DNA of 64,000 nt from Heterocephalus glaber (lineage: Eukaryota; Chordata; Mammalia; Rodentia; Bathyergidae). The translations under genes and the position numbers were made by a program. Positions 12,382 to 24,918 of this stretch are shown one piece after another (positions within the stretch are counted from its first letter, which is position 1; each line of letters opens with the position of its first letter). The stretch is from the NCBI RefSeq assembly GCF_000247695.1, contig NW_004624748.1, positions 1,427,278-1,491,277 on the forward strand, in the 5' to 3' direction. Below the pieces are notes generated by a model, which worked only from the letters and a program-made list of their open reading frames with translations, was not told the DNA's origin and made no database searches.

Positions 12382-12650
12382 GAGAAGAAAATTTCTTGTT
12401 CTGCTATTAACTAGCCCAATAACCAAGCATATTAATGTACTTTCCTGGAGTGATGTGCGGTTATCACTTCAGGTTGATGGTTGGAATCTTCTAGAATGCT
12501 TCAGATATTGGTATTCAGTAGAGATGAAGTGGAAGACAGGAATCTGTCTTAAAATAGTCATAACACCCCAGGATTGTGAACAGCTGAAATTGCTTCATGT
12601 TCAATATTCTTATCAGTTCTAATAGTCTAAGAAAAGAAAAGTCATCTGGT

Positions 12651-12768
12651 TGGGCTAGGGATGTAACTCAGGGATAGAGCACTTGCCTCACATGTGAAGC
12701 CCTGGGTTCAATCTCCAGCAACATGAAAATGAAAACAAAAAAGAAAAAGAAAAGGAAAAAGAAATTAA
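12651..12768 (+). mobile_element. Old ID-type SINE
   Basis: GGGCTAGGGATGTAACTCAG, then GGATAGAGCACTTGCC and CCTGGGTTCAATCTCC follow classic ID text, with a long A-rich tail interrupted by G. Confidence 0.88.
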
Positions 12769-14341
12769 CCATGTTAATCCATATAGATTCTGATTCAATG
12801 GAAAAAGGGTGAAATTCCAGCATATTCCTAAAACCAACTCATGTGGAAGGCAAAAAACACTAGGTTAGTGGTACTCTATGTTATGAACACCAAACAAAGG
12901 CAATTCATTAGATGTTTAAGAAATTATGTCTTTAAAAAACATAATTTTAAGCTTATTTTAGAGATAAAAACTAATTCCTTATGGAACCAATTTTTAAGAC
13001 ATTATTGTTTTTCAGAAATAAAAACAGAAATGGCATTGGTAAATGAGGAATGTCAAACTCACCTTTCAATTTCCTGGAATTTTTCTCCCCTGCTTTCCCC
13101 TTTAATAGATAGTTATTTCCTTTGAGCTCACACAGAGCCAAGTTCACAATAGAGTTCTGAAAAGATTACTGCTTCATATGCCAATAGGCAAGTCAGGACA
13201 TTGGTGAGAGAGCACTATTTCAGAGGATAGCTCTATCCCAGCTCAATCACACTGGCTTCAATTGTTCTAGTTTTGCAGAGCAAGAAAGGGTAATATTTTG
13301 TTTTATCAAACATTGACATCACCTAAAATTCTTTTACTGACTTCATGGAGAAGTGGAACTCATATTTGCTCTGAGGAAATGCAAAGTAGAATATACTTTC
13401 ATGGGATCAAAGCTTCTACAGGCAGCTAAGTGTAGGTCAGGAGAGCCTAACTCAGGTTAATATGAAAAGAAAGAAGAATGAAACTTCATCTAGAAAAGTG
13501 ACCCAACCCAACAGCTGCCTGCTCTCAATAGCTGGATACAAAATCTAAGTGTCAGGATCCATCCTGGCCAGGCCATCAGAAACAAGTCTTGAGAATTTGT
13601 TTTGATTAGTATATAATTTTAACTAGATCTGTGTTTTGAGACTAATCCAGAGAGTGTCTATGTCACTACCTGTTCAGTCTAAATCCTTCAGTGTGTTTCC
13701 AAGCAAACTTCAAACTACCTCCTCATTTCTACCCTGTGGGCCCATCTTCCATATATGGATACACCTAATTTCAGGGCTATTGTCAGGACCTGAAGGTCTT
13801 GAAATAATGTGGTAAAGCCCTCATGCTAGAACTCTATATCACATTTCACAAAAGTATTGTAGTGGTATCAATTTAGAGAGTTGAAACCAGCGGTTTTTTT
13901 TACATTAATAAACAAGAACAAGCATATATCACATAAATGGGTTAAGTACAGTACTATTTGTAAAACTTGGGTTTTTTTGTGTACACATGTACACTGAGTC
14001 ATGCTGTTAAAAGTTCTCACTATGTATCAATCTAAAAAGAAAAATGAAAAGGCTACAGAATCCAAAAGAAACATGCTATTTCCTACAGGGTATGCTTTCT
14101 CTGAGAAGGACTTAATGACAACCCATCCCCAAATAGTGGCACAAATCCATCCCTGGATTTTCTGAAGAGATCTAGTGCCTCCAAGGGAGCATACATTCTA
14201 CACAGATTACACGGATACCTTCCATCAAGCTGCTGGGCAGCTTTCATAAAAGACATGACTCTCCTGATGGGACAGGGAAGGACACTGGATGAGAAATGGT
14301 TGTGTAGCATCATGTTTGACAATTTTTGTAACCAAGAGCTA
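12769..14341. other. Unique sequence, no gene seen
   Basis: A 94-codon open frame at 12841-13125 (+) and another at 14083-14367 (-) show no resemblance to known protein families and no coding-like composition. No RNA gene recognised. Confidence 0.5.
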
Positions 14342-14649
14342 TGGTTCCAATATGGTTTGTCCCCCAAAGTCTTACATTAATAGTGGAAACTTAATCCAAC
14401 TATGGTGTTTAGAGGTGGGTCTTTGGGAAATGACTCCCAGTGACTTTATAAGGAGAGGAAGATGGGACCATACAGATACACATCTGCTTCCACCATGATG
14501 CACTGCAACCAAGGGAGGCCTATGCCAGATCTTACAATATGCTATGTAGAGTTCGAGCCTCCAAAACTGTGAGCTAAATAAACCTACTTTCTTTGTAAAG
14601 TAGCATGCCTCCAATATTTTGTTAATGCAATGAAAAGCTAACTAACACA
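14342..14649 (+). mobile_element. Solo LTR of the ERVL-MaLR type
   Basis: Starts TGGTTCCAATATGGTTTGTC and runs through TTAATCCAACTATGGTGTTT, GGGTCTTTGGGAAATGA, a TATAAGG box-like stretch, then CTGTGAGCTAAATAAACC (poly-A signal) and ends CTAACTAACACA. This order is that of mammalian apparent LTR retrotransposons (MST/MLT group). No internal genes are present and a 5-bp target duplication is not visible, so the ends may be eroded. Confidence 0.75.
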
Positions 14650-16463
14650 CCAAATAATTTCTGAGCAAGCTACCCAGGATTTTCTTTTTTAAATAAACAA
14701 AATGCATATAGCACACTAAGCCTTTAAAGAACTACTATTTAACCCTTTCTGGACACAAAGCCTATCTCTCTTTCAATGGATGCAAAAATGACTGGTACAG
14801 AGTGAGCAAAAGGGAACCAGGGCTCAGGCAAGTAGGAAAAAATAAATTTAGATTATGTTTACAGCCATGGAAAGGAGAACCATTGAACAATCAATCCTCC
14901 ACTGTCAACATTGCTGAAGTGTTTTTATAGAAGAATATTATATCACCACTTAAGATATTTTTCTTCTGTTATGTTTCCCAGCACGTTAAAAACTACATCT
15001 AAGGCTGAAATAGCAGATTGCCTCAAGAGCAAATGACAATATTTGTACCAGAAATGTTGGCAACCAGCAGCACAGATGGGTTTCTGCACAGCAATCTTCA
15101 AACCGGGGCTCCAAGAATAACTCCACCTACTGCATCAATGTTAAATTGCTGAATCGAAAGTCAGAGGGCTCATTATTCGGTATTTTTCCCTACCACCTTC
15201 ATCTCAAAGGCACATGTACCTGCCTGACCTCCGTTGCCTGGGATGTGCTCAGAACAAAGAAGAAAAAAGGAGCAGAGAAGACCACAAGGAGAAACAGGCA
15301 TCGACAGGTACTGAAGGATCAATTATCTATAGGAGAAAAGAACACAAGGATGACTGAAAGTTCAAATAAACTAAATTTGGATAAAAGATTTATCCAAATT
15401 TAATTCATCTCCTAAGGCTGGGTACCCTTGGTTGAAAAATGTTATTTTTGCTAAAAGAAAGGCTCTAGAATGGAGAAAGAAGCTAGTGTTGGCCACAACC
15501 ACTAGCATGGTCCATAGCAACCCTTCTGTCCCTAGACAAAACCCAAGTCTGCTTCAAGCACCTGAAGAGATAATGCCTTTCAATATAGGAGCAACTTACA
15601 TATCTTGTGGTGCTTCAATGTCTGCTCTCACTACCTGCCAACTAAGATGTGCTGCCCTCCCTTCATTCCTTTGTAATTCTACCAAATGGTGTACAAAAGG
15701 AAAGGAAACAGAAGTCTTTACTAATTATGAAAGTCATCAAATTAAAGTGCTGTCTCTCACATTATAGTATTCTTTTCCTATCTTTCAAAATGGCAGGTGT
15801 TTGGTGATACAAAAGGGTCTCTTCCTCTGTGTGATTTGACTCCCTAGGGTAAACCAGAGTCTTCATATGAAAGAGAAACAATGTATTAACTTTTTTAGCA
15901 TAGAGAGGTGCTTTTCAAATTATGGTACACAGAGTATAGAGCGCTCCATTATGTTCTATATCCTGACATCTGTGTTATAATAGGAATATCAAGGATTGAG
16001 CTCAATTAATATAAGGTTAGGAGTTTGGGCAAATAGGATCCTATATTTAAATAAATGTCCATTTAACATACAGAAACTGGGAGGTAGAAGGTTACAGGAG
16101 TGTTTGTGTCTCATCCTTCCTCTCCAAATCATCAGGGGGCTCCTCAGAGAAACTCATTCCCAGAACCATATACTCAGAAAGGTTAGATGTATCTGCAAAA
16201 TGGAGCTCTCTACTTTCATTGACAAGCCCCAAAGCCACATGATGTCTCAAGTTAAAATTCCATGCCTATCTTTGCCTTTTCCATGGAGCAGAGAAAAAAA
16301 AAAGAAACAAGTGAAAATGAGGGTGATTAAACCTTCCATAATCATCACTAACAAAAATCAATACAAAATTCAGGAAAAAAATACTTTTAAGCTCTGTAAT
16401 TTATTTTCATCTTTGATACACAGCATGTATAAAATTTAAGGGAGAATATACTTCCAAACAAAG
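14650..16463. other. Unique sequence with a perfect hairpin
   Basis: No gene supported. Open frames of 85-147 codons occur (for example 15996-16439, +) without family resemblance. Contains the hairpin at 15372-15402, listed separately. Confidence 0.5.
15372..15402. repeat. Perfect inverted repeat, 14-bp arms, 3-nt loop
   Basis: TAAATTTGGATAAA (15372-15385) is followed by AGA and by its exact reverse complement TTTATCCAAATTTA (15389-15402). It sits in unique sequence and is not part of a recognised repeat. Confidence 0.95.
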
Positions 16464-16471
16464 TCACCCTA

Positions 16472-16541
16472 AGATGGTGGTGAACCTATGGCACATGTGC
16501 TGTTTGTATCTTTGAAAGCTCTAAAAGGTTCATCATCACTG
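16472..16541 (-). mobile_element. hAT-like MITE, 70-bp deletion copy
   Basis: The + strand ends in CATCATCACTG and its reverse complement starts CAGTGATGATGAACCTTTTA. In that orientation it aligns to the copies at 33135 and 50672 but lacks about 10 internal bases. Flanks share CCCTAA (left ACCCTAAG, right GCCCTAAA), compatible with an 8-bp hAT target duplication. No coding capacity. Confidence 0.72.
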
Positions 16542-16819
16542 CCCTAAAATGACTCCACCTGAAGGGACTGAGAAGCAGTGTAACTTGCCCTTTAACTATA
16601 TGATCTCAACCCATACTGATAGATGGCCCCAGCTTAATCACAACAATTCTCAGCCAAATCTTCTGTAAAGAACTCAGAATGAGTAAATATGGAGCCTTTC
16701 TTGGTAGAGCAAAGGACACATCCCTTACAAAATCAATATAGATAGTGTCAACAACACAAGTGCTTTGGAAGTTCTACTGCAGCCCAATGTCCATATGATA
16801 GATTATCAAGAAATTACGG

Positions 16820-17530
16820 CAAGAGGCACTATTCACAATAGCCAAGAAATGCAAACAACCTGATGTGATAACACATGTCTGTAATCCCAGAACTCAAGAG
16901 GCTGATACAGGAAGACTGACAGAAATTCAAGCCTAGCCTGGGTTACATATCAAGTTCAAGGCCAGTTTGAACTACCCAGGCGGGGGAGGGGACGGGTGGG
17001 GACACCAAAGCATATGTCAACTGACGGATGGATAAAAAAAACTGTGGTGCAAATATACACAGTGGAGTATTATTTGACCATAAAAAAGGATGAGATCCTG
17101 TCATTTCTGACAACATGGATGGACTGGAAAACATGCTACTATATGGAATAAGCCTGACACAGAAAGACAAATACTGTATGATCTCACTCCTATGTAGAAT
17201 CTAAAAAAGTTTATCTTACAGAAGTTTAGAGACTATTGCTTATTGGAAGAGCCAGGTAGGATTGGTCAACGGATACTAAGTTACAGTTAAAAAGGAGAAA
17301 TAAATTGTGGTGTTCTGTTGCACTGTGGGTTGACTATAGATAATATACTGTGCATTCCAAAAAAGCTAGAAAAATTGAATGTTTTTACCACACAAAAACA
17401 GTAAATGTTTAAGAAGACAGATATGGTTATCCTGATCTGAACATTACATAATGTATACAAGTATAGAAATCCCATGATACCCCAAAATATATGCACAATT
17501 TTATGTGTCAATTAAAAATAAAAATAAGGG
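16820..17530 (+). mobile_element. L1 3' end, interrupted by a B1
   Basis: Recognisable L1 ORF2-terminal and 3' UTR text: ACTATTCACAATAGCCAAGA, CAGTGGAGTATTATTTGACC, GACAACATGGATGGACTGGA, GTATGATCTCACTCCTATGT, ending GTGTCAATTAAAAATAAAAA. The B1 at 16858-17002 splits it. Diverged relative to the L1 at 52202-54838, so older. Confidence 0.88.
16858..17002 (+). mobile_element. B1-like SINE inserted in L1
   Basis: TGTCTGTAATCCCAGAACTC and GTTCAAGGCCAGTTTGAACT are B1 text. The GCCTAGCCTGGGTTAC / GGCCAGTTTGAACTAC pair shows the internal duplication of about 29 bp typical of rodent B1. The tail is G-rich (GCGGGGGAGGGGACGGGTGG-like) rather than A-rich. L1 text resumes at about 17003. Confidence 0.8.
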
Positions 17531-17534
17531 CTGC

Positions 17535-17632
17535 AAGATGTATATTTACAGTTCCAGGGATCGAACTCAGGACGTTGCACTTGCGAGGCAGTGCCACTGA
17601 GCTATATCCCTGGCCTGGAAGACGTACATTTA
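17535..17632 (-). mobile_element. Young ID-like SINE, antisense, short tail
   Basis: Body 17549-17618 (CAGTTCCAGGGATCGAACTC through CTGAGCTATATCCCTGGCC). Flanks AAGATGTATATTTA (17535-17548) and AAGACGTACATTTA (17619-17632) match at 12 of 14. The poly-T stretch is nearly absent and several internal bases are lost. Confidence 0.88.
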
Positions 17633-19140
17633 AAAATCTCAAATGTTTATCTATTCTCATGAACAGTTTAATATAACTCAATCCAACTGTCGCCAATATG
17701 AAAAGACTGGCATAAAATTTGCATTTTTTCCCCAAGTTAAGCCTTCCTTACCAATACTGACATGGAATTAAAAAAAAAAAATCTCTTGTAGTCTGTATTA
17801 TAGAAATAATTTATATTTCTATTTTGACTTAATTAGAATTTAAAACTTGCTAATAATAGACACAGTATTTAAGTGTCTCTAAAACCAGAAGTTGCTGGAA
17901 ATTAAATCTATTTCAAAGTAAAACTCAAAGATCTGTGTTTTAAAATATTTGGTTTTTGTTACTCTCTCAGCCTTCAATCTGTAAAAAAGGAAACATGTTC
18001 TAGTTTGGTTAATTAACCAGTAACATAAGTCAAATAATGAATGCTGTTGTCTCCTAAATAAATCAGAAGAGATTAACAGAATTCATCAGAACAAATTCCA
18101 AAGCCACCACAGTACCTCCTTCTGGGGTTTGAGAAAGAGGAAGTGTGCTTCTGCATGTCAACATTAGGACAGTTTTCAGGAGTCCCCTGTTCCGTGTGCA
18201 GAGCTCAGCTATTCTAGACTGGCATGAATCAGGACAGGAAGGGCTGTCAGACTCCTGGGGCTGGTCACTCAGGCAAGACTGAGCAGGACCAGAAGCAGCA
18301 GAATTTTAAGGGATGCTTGGAAACAACAATATGAGGAAATGCAGTCACCTGTAGAGTTATCAAAGCCTTATTCTTTTTGCCACAAAGTGCAATGAAAAAT
18401 GAGTTATCAAAGTCTCCAAATGTGCAGTGTGGCAGCTTCTCCTCTAATCCCCTCTACTACCTATGGCCACTACCAACTTCTTCCAGTAACAAGAGGATTA
18501 TTTTACAACCCTGAAAGCAAGTTCTAAATCTAACATTAAAATGTTATCGTTTCTATCCAAGAGTAACTATTCCAGTACAGGGACCAAAAGACCCCTGCTC
18601 CAATAAACAAAAAACCCACTTTCATATAGTAAGGAATTGGTTTAGACTAGTAGTAACATCTAATAACCGCCAAGCCAAATGGTGCAAACAAAAGGAAACG
18701 TATTCTATGGTCTAAATGTCACCAACAGAGACATCCCAATTCTTTGCTTCCTTCTTACATGAAGTCTCCAGACAGCCACTGTCCCCAAAAGAGCTTTCTT
18801 TCCAAAATAACCCTTTTCCAAAGTTAGTGAAGTTTCAGAGAGGTTATTATCTATCAATGTGAACAGAGAAACAGAGATCGGCTTTCCTTTGATTTTAAAT
18901 ATGTTGCAGATGGAAAGAGACATCAGATGGAGATTGTGCTGTGTCAGCAGCCAAGACCTGCTGCTCTACCTGGTGTCATTCATCAGCTCAGTGACCTGCC
19001 ACAGGGTCTCTCTGCTACCCAGTGTCTATTTAACTGATGGTTTCCAAAAACTTCTCAACTTCTTCATATGTCTCTGAGATAAGAATCAGGGGCTCTTTTA
19101 GTAATCCAATCATATCTGAAGAAATTGAAGGACTAAGAAT
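17633..19140. other. Unique sequence, no gene seen
   Basis: AT-rich; no recognised repeat, RNA or convincing open frame. A 72-codon frame on each strand at about 18705-19077 shows no family resemblance. Confidence 0.5.
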
Positions 19141-19340
19141 ACTCTGCAGGACAGCCAGGCATAGTGGCAAATGCCTTTAATCCCGACACTCTGGAAATCC
19201 AGCCTGGACAATTTAACAACTCAGCGAGACCCTGTCTCAAAATAGGTGGGGGGCTCTGCTGGGGATGTAGCTCAGTGTGAAGGCTCTCGGTTAAATGCCC
19301 ATATAGCAGTAAAAACAAAACAAAACACTCTGCAGGACAG
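19141..19340 (+). mobile_element. B4-type (B1+ID) dimer with perfect 14-bp TSD
   Basis: B1 part (AGCCAGGCATAGTGGCAAAT...GAGACCCTGTCTCAAAATAG) is followed by an ID part (GCTGGGGATGTAGCTCAGTG) and an A/C tail. ACTCTGCAGGACAG occurs at 19141-19154 and 19327-19340, showing the two halves moved as one unit. Confidence 0.93.
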
Positions 19341-22300
19341 ATACTAGCTGTTCCACCTAATGATAACCCCAAACTATGGAAAAGAAACTCACAATCAGAT
19401 CCACCTGAAATGCCAAAGATGAACCCAAAGCAGAACCAACCCAAAATTTCAACAGATCCCGTCCACTTTTCCTTCTCTGCAGCATAGGTTGTCTCAGTAG
19501 CCTCAAAGGCCCAAGCTTGTTCTATGGGCTCAGATTTGCTCTCACAGAAGTTCCATGGTTGAGGAGACATACAAAAGTGCCACTGCCTCTTTACAGTGCA
19601 GATTCTTTGATTTTTTTAAAATTTAATATTGGGGTATGAAGCTACTTAATTTAACTAAACATTTTGCCTGGCACAGTAAAAGACTTAAAAATACTAAACT
19701 GACCAAATCCATTTTTCAATCAAAATTTTACTTTATAAAATAGTTGTCAAAATCCTCTATTTAATGTCTATTCTCTTCTTCCTTTTATCCTTCCCCTCTC
19801 CCCCTTTCTGGCTTTAAAGGTACCAGGTATTGAAAAACCATAATACTCAGGTTCTGGAAGACATCTGAAGGGATGGGGCCTGGGCTAGCAGAATCAGGTA
19901 GAGAGGGAAATCAACTGAGAAAGTGGCCCTTCCTGTGCAAAAGTACAAAGCAAGATGGGAGAATACTGAGAAATATGAGGGGATACACACTTTGGAGAAG
20001 GCAAGTTGGTAGCTTGCCACTGAAAGAGGATAGTGATGTGTACAGTTTCCTAGATAGGTCTAACCTTCTGAACATATCACAACCTAACCAGATCCAAGAA
20101 GACAACAGCTCAGAGGGAGAAGCCTCACAAAAGAAATAATCATCAGCAATGAGTGTCAGTCAAAAGGGGTGAGCTGTAAACCAGATGAAGGAAAAAAAAA
20201 GAGTTGAGCAATTTGAAGGTCTGAGACATCTAGTAGTAGAGAGGGTGACTCGGACATCATTGGAAGGCACCCAGAGGCCTGGAACAGAAATCCTAGTTCC
20301 ACCCTCCCCAATGGCCAACCAGGCAGAGCACCCAAAAGAGCTGATAAGGAAGGATGGTAGGTAGAGTCCAGGGTGATGGAAGCAACAATCTGCAGGGCTA
20401 TGAGCTAAGACTGAAAAGGCACCTGCTTCATTACTTTTTTATTGGGGATAACTCTCATTTCCCTGCAATGGGTGTTATATTTTATTGAACAACTGGCTGG
20501 AAAAGTCAAGAAATCAGTTCCTCTTTTCCTTCAAGGGGTAGGAAGAAATGTACCTCCTGTCTCCACAATCTTGAGGTCAGACTAAAGGGTCATGTTTTAC
20601 ACAGTTCCTGAGAGATATTATGGGGCAGAAAGCCTCTACGGTTATCTCTGAATTCAGGCACTGAGTCATCTCTTTCTTTCCAGGTACCAAGCCAGGCTGG
20701 GCCAGGACTCTAGATCTAAAGAAATTAGGGAACAGTGCCTCTGTGCTGCTTAAGCCACTACATTACGGGGTGTTTTGTTATTTGGTAAGAGATTCTATCT
20801 CACCTGGTGAAAACCATCAGCATGAAACTTTATGAAACTGATACTAGCATTTTCCTCAACACAATGCCTTCCAACTCTGTATTCAGCCACAGTTCCCATC
20901 CTTTTGCTGAAAATTTTCATTATGGCCCCACTATATATGAAAAGAATGGCACAATGTAGTAGTCAAAAAGGATTATGTCATGTTTTCCTTGATAGTCATT
21001 TTAGATGAGGAAATGTGAAGTACATGATGCAAATTCAAAAGAAGACCCCACCTTTGAGATTTTTGCTTAAATGTTACACCAAAGAAGACACCACAGAATT
21101 TAGCCTCTTTTCACTGTTTAACATTTTTCCTGAAGCACTTATTACCATGACCTACTTTATACTATTTAATTATCAACTGTCCCTGTTTCTCGGATTGTGA
21201 ACTCCACACAGACAGTTTTCCAGACCCCAGATTGGAGTCTGGCATGTGTTAGACATTTGGTACATACTGGTTGGCTGAACAGAAAGGATACAGTGAGAAA
21301 AGTCTCTGCATATTCTTAATATGGCTGCTATTGTGGAAATCCAAATTTGATACTCAAGATACTTTCCATCCTCGATGGTCAACTTTTGATCTATTAAAAA
21401 GCTCCAAAAGAAACATTACTTTTCTGAGAAAATAAAATAAAATAAATTAAAATAAAATACTAAATACCATGCCCTGAGTGCATCTCAAAGTGAAAACAAC
21501 TGATAATGGGGTTTTTTTTCATTCAGTGATTTATGAAATTCTATTTTTGGTAAGAGGTTCCATTACATATTTTTACCTTAAGTAAAAATCATTATAGACA
21601 TTTTTAGGTGTTATTTCACCTTCTCAATTACTGTATTATAAAACAAAGTCTTCTGTCAAAAAAAACTTAAATTTTCAATAAACACAAAGTAGTGGTAAAA
21701 GTTTGGTAAAGTATTACTCAATCTCTAACTCCCAATCCTCACCCCTTCCTATGAGCTGCCAGTCACATATTCCCAGGTACAGCACATAACTAAACTGTGG
21801 CACAGTATCTGAAATTTCCACAGCTCAGTAAATTTCAGCGCTCCAAGTAAATTAAATGAAAAAAATCACTATGCTTGCTGAATTCTCCCGAACAGTGACA
21901 CTTCTATGCTTATCAACCACCACTAGCTACGTCTTATCTATATATCACTCTTCCAAACTACACCCCAAAGTGCAGTCTTCATCTCATGTAATTCTCCTGC
22001 CAATTTCATCTTTGCTTCCAATAACCACAAAGATTACTAAATTCCAGACAAACTAATTTGAGGGCCTGAACTTTAAAACAACAACTACTTAACCAAACTC
22101 AGGACATAGAGAAAGCTGCATTATATGTTTTATGTATAAAATATTTTTGAAGGGGTTTCTTTAATTTTTAACAATTGACCAATATTTATTTCAAAAGTCT
22201 AGAACAAAGAACATTCTTTCTTTTTATTGCCCACCTAGCTCAAGAGCATTATCTTTCTAAGCAATAGCAAAAGCCAGAATAAAGATTAAACAAGAAGGGT

Positions 22301-22945
22301 TCTCTGGTTACTATATTCCTCCACAACATTTTTTGAATATATTCTCTCCTTCCTCTTGGAGGAATACAACTAGAGCTGTAGTGTTGGGAGACCCCCCACC
22401 TTAAACATAAGATTCTGAGAAACTAGAACATTTGTCTTAGCACAGAAACTTTTAGTAATTGAAGAAGATAAGAATCTAAGATAGTCCCTCATTTTTTCAG
22501 TTTCAATGATTCCCAACTCTTACTTGCTAATCCCTTAAATTACTGCTTCACAGTAATGGTGGGCCCCAATGGTGGGCCTTGTCACAAAACATTAAAGGAG
22601 TATTTAGGGGTAATTTCTGACCCTCTCATTATCAAACAAAAAAAGGGCACATGACTCATGATATTAACCACCCAATAAGCCTTAAAAAGTGATTATGCTT
22701 AGAAAATGTAACACTGTTGGAATTCAACTATGCCTCAAGAAGAGAGGGGAGCATTTTGAATGAGACCATTTTAAAATCTATGACTCAAGGGAAGAGGTAC
22801 TGAGCCTTGGGTTACCTATATAATCCAGCAATAAGGATATCAAGCATCAATTTGCAACCATTCCAAGATGTTACTGTTTTCTACTTAGATAATGTAAAAC
22901 CACAGCATGGAAAAGTTAGTATGCTTTAAAAATACTTCACGATCA
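19341..22945. other. Long unique stretch, no gene seen
   Basis: Apart from a short (AAAAT)n-like run at about 21429-21461, I recognise no repeat in these 3.6 kb. Open frames stay below 100 codons. A minus-strand frame at 19133-19570 is discussed among rejected items. Absence of repeats may reflect old, decayed elements or constraint. Confidence 0.45.
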
Positions 22946-23027
22946 GGGCTAAGGATGTGGCTCAGTGGTACAGTGCTTGTCTAGTATCCATGAAGCGCTA
23001 GGTTCAATGCCTAGCACAGGAAAGAAA
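22946..23027 (+). mobile_element. Old ID-type SINE
   Basis: GGGCTAAGGATGTGGCTCAG, TGGTACAGTGCTTGTCTAGT and GGTTCAATGCCTAGCAC follow classic ID order. Short A-rich end, no TSD seen. Confidence 0.85.
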
Positions 23028-24688
23028 TATACAAAGTTCAAGTTCAAATTCAAACCCTGGTAATATCTAAGTAGTACAAACTACTAGATATCTCAACCTG
23101 TGAGCTGGCTATATTTACACTACAGGTAAAGAAAAGAGAAAATTCAGTGTTTGTTGCTTGCTTTTTTTCAAATTAATTTTATGATGAACACTTATGAAGG
23201 GTTCCAGTAAAAACTACCCGAATATAACAAAACTTTAGGACTTTAGTTCCTTCTCTGCTATCCTTCTCTTCTTACATAGATGTACTGCTGGCTTTCAGGT
23301 GAAACTCAACTATTGGTTTTGAGATCATTTACATTTAGTTAGGTGTTTTAAGGTACCCTGTCACCATCATACAACACTGACTAATGAGGTCTCCTTAGAC
23401 AAGAGCTCATTTGAGGACAACACCCACAATTTGTTAATACAAAACAATTTAAGATTTCCTAACTTCTCTGAATTTGAAAAGTATTTAGGAAAATCTATCC
23501 CTAAAAGTGCATAAAAGAAGTAATTCTCATAAAGATGTATCTTTTGTTTGAACAAGATCAAGTGTACAATTATCAAGTACACAATAATATAAATTCACAA
23601 TTTCATCTTGATTCCTTGAACACAGAACCTCTCTCCTTGAAAAACTAATAGGTAATGAATAAAAAAGTCCCACACTGGTCACATCTATGCTGCTTGGGGA
23701 GCTCATGGGGGAAAAAGGAGCAGGCAGAAGGCAGCACAGTTAGGGTGGAGGAAGAGAGAAGGGGCTATGTCAGAAGCATATGCAGAAGTGGCCAGGGGTC
23801 TCTGAAGAGCTAGCTGGAGAGGACAGAATGGTGGAAAATTCAACTTCATTTCGCAGATGAGGAAACTGAGGTCCAGGAGACAAGTTGTTTGTCCATAGTT
23901 ACAAGGCCAGGAAGTGACAGGAATGAGGTCCAGGTTACTTAAATCCAATTGCTGAGAAAGCAGAATGTGTACATGACAAGTGAAAAGGTTCAACGTGCCA
24001 CCACACAGTGTGTTGATCTTACACTATCCTCCCAGAAAGAGCACACGGTGGCACAGGAGAGAAGGTGTGTAGGAGGAAGATCTGTCTGGATAATCCAGAC
24101 TGGGTAATAGGCTTCTGTATTCAATGGTATGCTACAGGAGATAGAATATTTGTTGCATTTTGATTTCTCATACTTTAATAATCCAAAATATGCTCCCACA
24201 CACAATACAAACAGACAGAAAGGAACATCCTACTAAGCTTCACATTACAAACAGAGCACAAACTCATCATAAACAAGGAAAATTGAGATGGAATGATAAA
24301 GAGTTGAATAAGTAAGTCAGACTTTGCTAAAAAATGGCAAAACAACCCTTAATGCTAAAGAGCTATACTTGAGACTTCTATGCTCTAGGGCCTATCTCTA
24401 CAAATGTAAGATTTTATCCTTGAAACAGGCTTTACAAAGAAGAAAAAAGGTTCCATTCAATACACTTAACCAATACCTTGGAATGGGGTTGAATACCATA
24501 TAAACAAATGTTTCTCATATTTTTGCATGGGAATCACAGGGGATTTATCAAAATGCAGATTCTGACTCAGTATGTGCAGAGTGAGCTCTGAGCTTCTAAC
24601 AGGCTCCCTAGCAACAATGAAGTCAGTGGTCCATAGTGCACTTCAAGTAGCAAAGCCATAAATACAGGAGGTGTAAAAGCCACACCTC
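23028..24688. other. Unique sequence with a MIR relic
   Basis: A MIR relic (-) at about 23800-23990 keeps CAGATGAGGAAACTGAGGTC and a following AAGTTGTTTGTCC...AAGGCCAGGAAGTGAC segment in MIR order. No gene seen. Confidence 0.55.
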
Positions 24689-24806
24689 AAGATACTATCC
24701 ATCTAGGGCCAGGGATTTAGCTCAGTGGAACTGTGCCTGCCTCCCAAGCACAAGGTCCTGAGATCGATGCCCAGTACAAAAAAAAAAAAAAAGATACTAT
24801 TCATCT
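24689..24806 (+). mobile_element. Young ID-like SINE with 16-bp TSD
   Basis: Body 24705-24790 with TTAGCTCAGTGG and a degenerate B box (GATCGATGCC), then AGTACA and poly-A. Flanks AAGATACTATCCATCT (24689-24704) and AAGATACTATTCATCT (24791-24806) match at 15 of 16. Confidence 0.93.
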
Positions 24807-24898
24807 CACAACTTGGACTGCTGGCAATGGAAGCACGTGAGGTTTTTTCCTTCTCTTTAGTGGCCTGCCCTGTAGAAATATCAACAATTTCTCTCTGC

Positions 24899-24918
24899 GG
24901 GGGTGGGGGTGGGGGTGT
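24899..24918 (+). repeat. G-rich run, (GGGGGT)3
   Basis: Three G5 tracts separated by single T (GGGGGTGGGGGTGGGGGTG). Only three long tracts, so a canonical intramolecular quadruplex is not fully met. Confidence 0.8.

Noticed and set aside
15996..16439. Longest ungapped open frame (147 codons, +)
   Set aside because: AT-rich composition with Lys/Asn/Ile-rich low-complexity end, no recognisable domain, length expected by chance in 64 kb.
19133..19570. 145-codon minus-strand open frame, its N-terminal 75 residues in unique sequence and with an AG/GT-like boundary inside
   Set aside because: The C-terminal half is translated from the antisense B4 at 19155-19326, no family resemblance was found, and no clear acceptor with a pyrimidine tract precedes it.
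24899..24918. G-quadruplex promoter element
   Set aside because: Only three long G tracts and no promoter or gene nearby; treated as a simple G-rich run.
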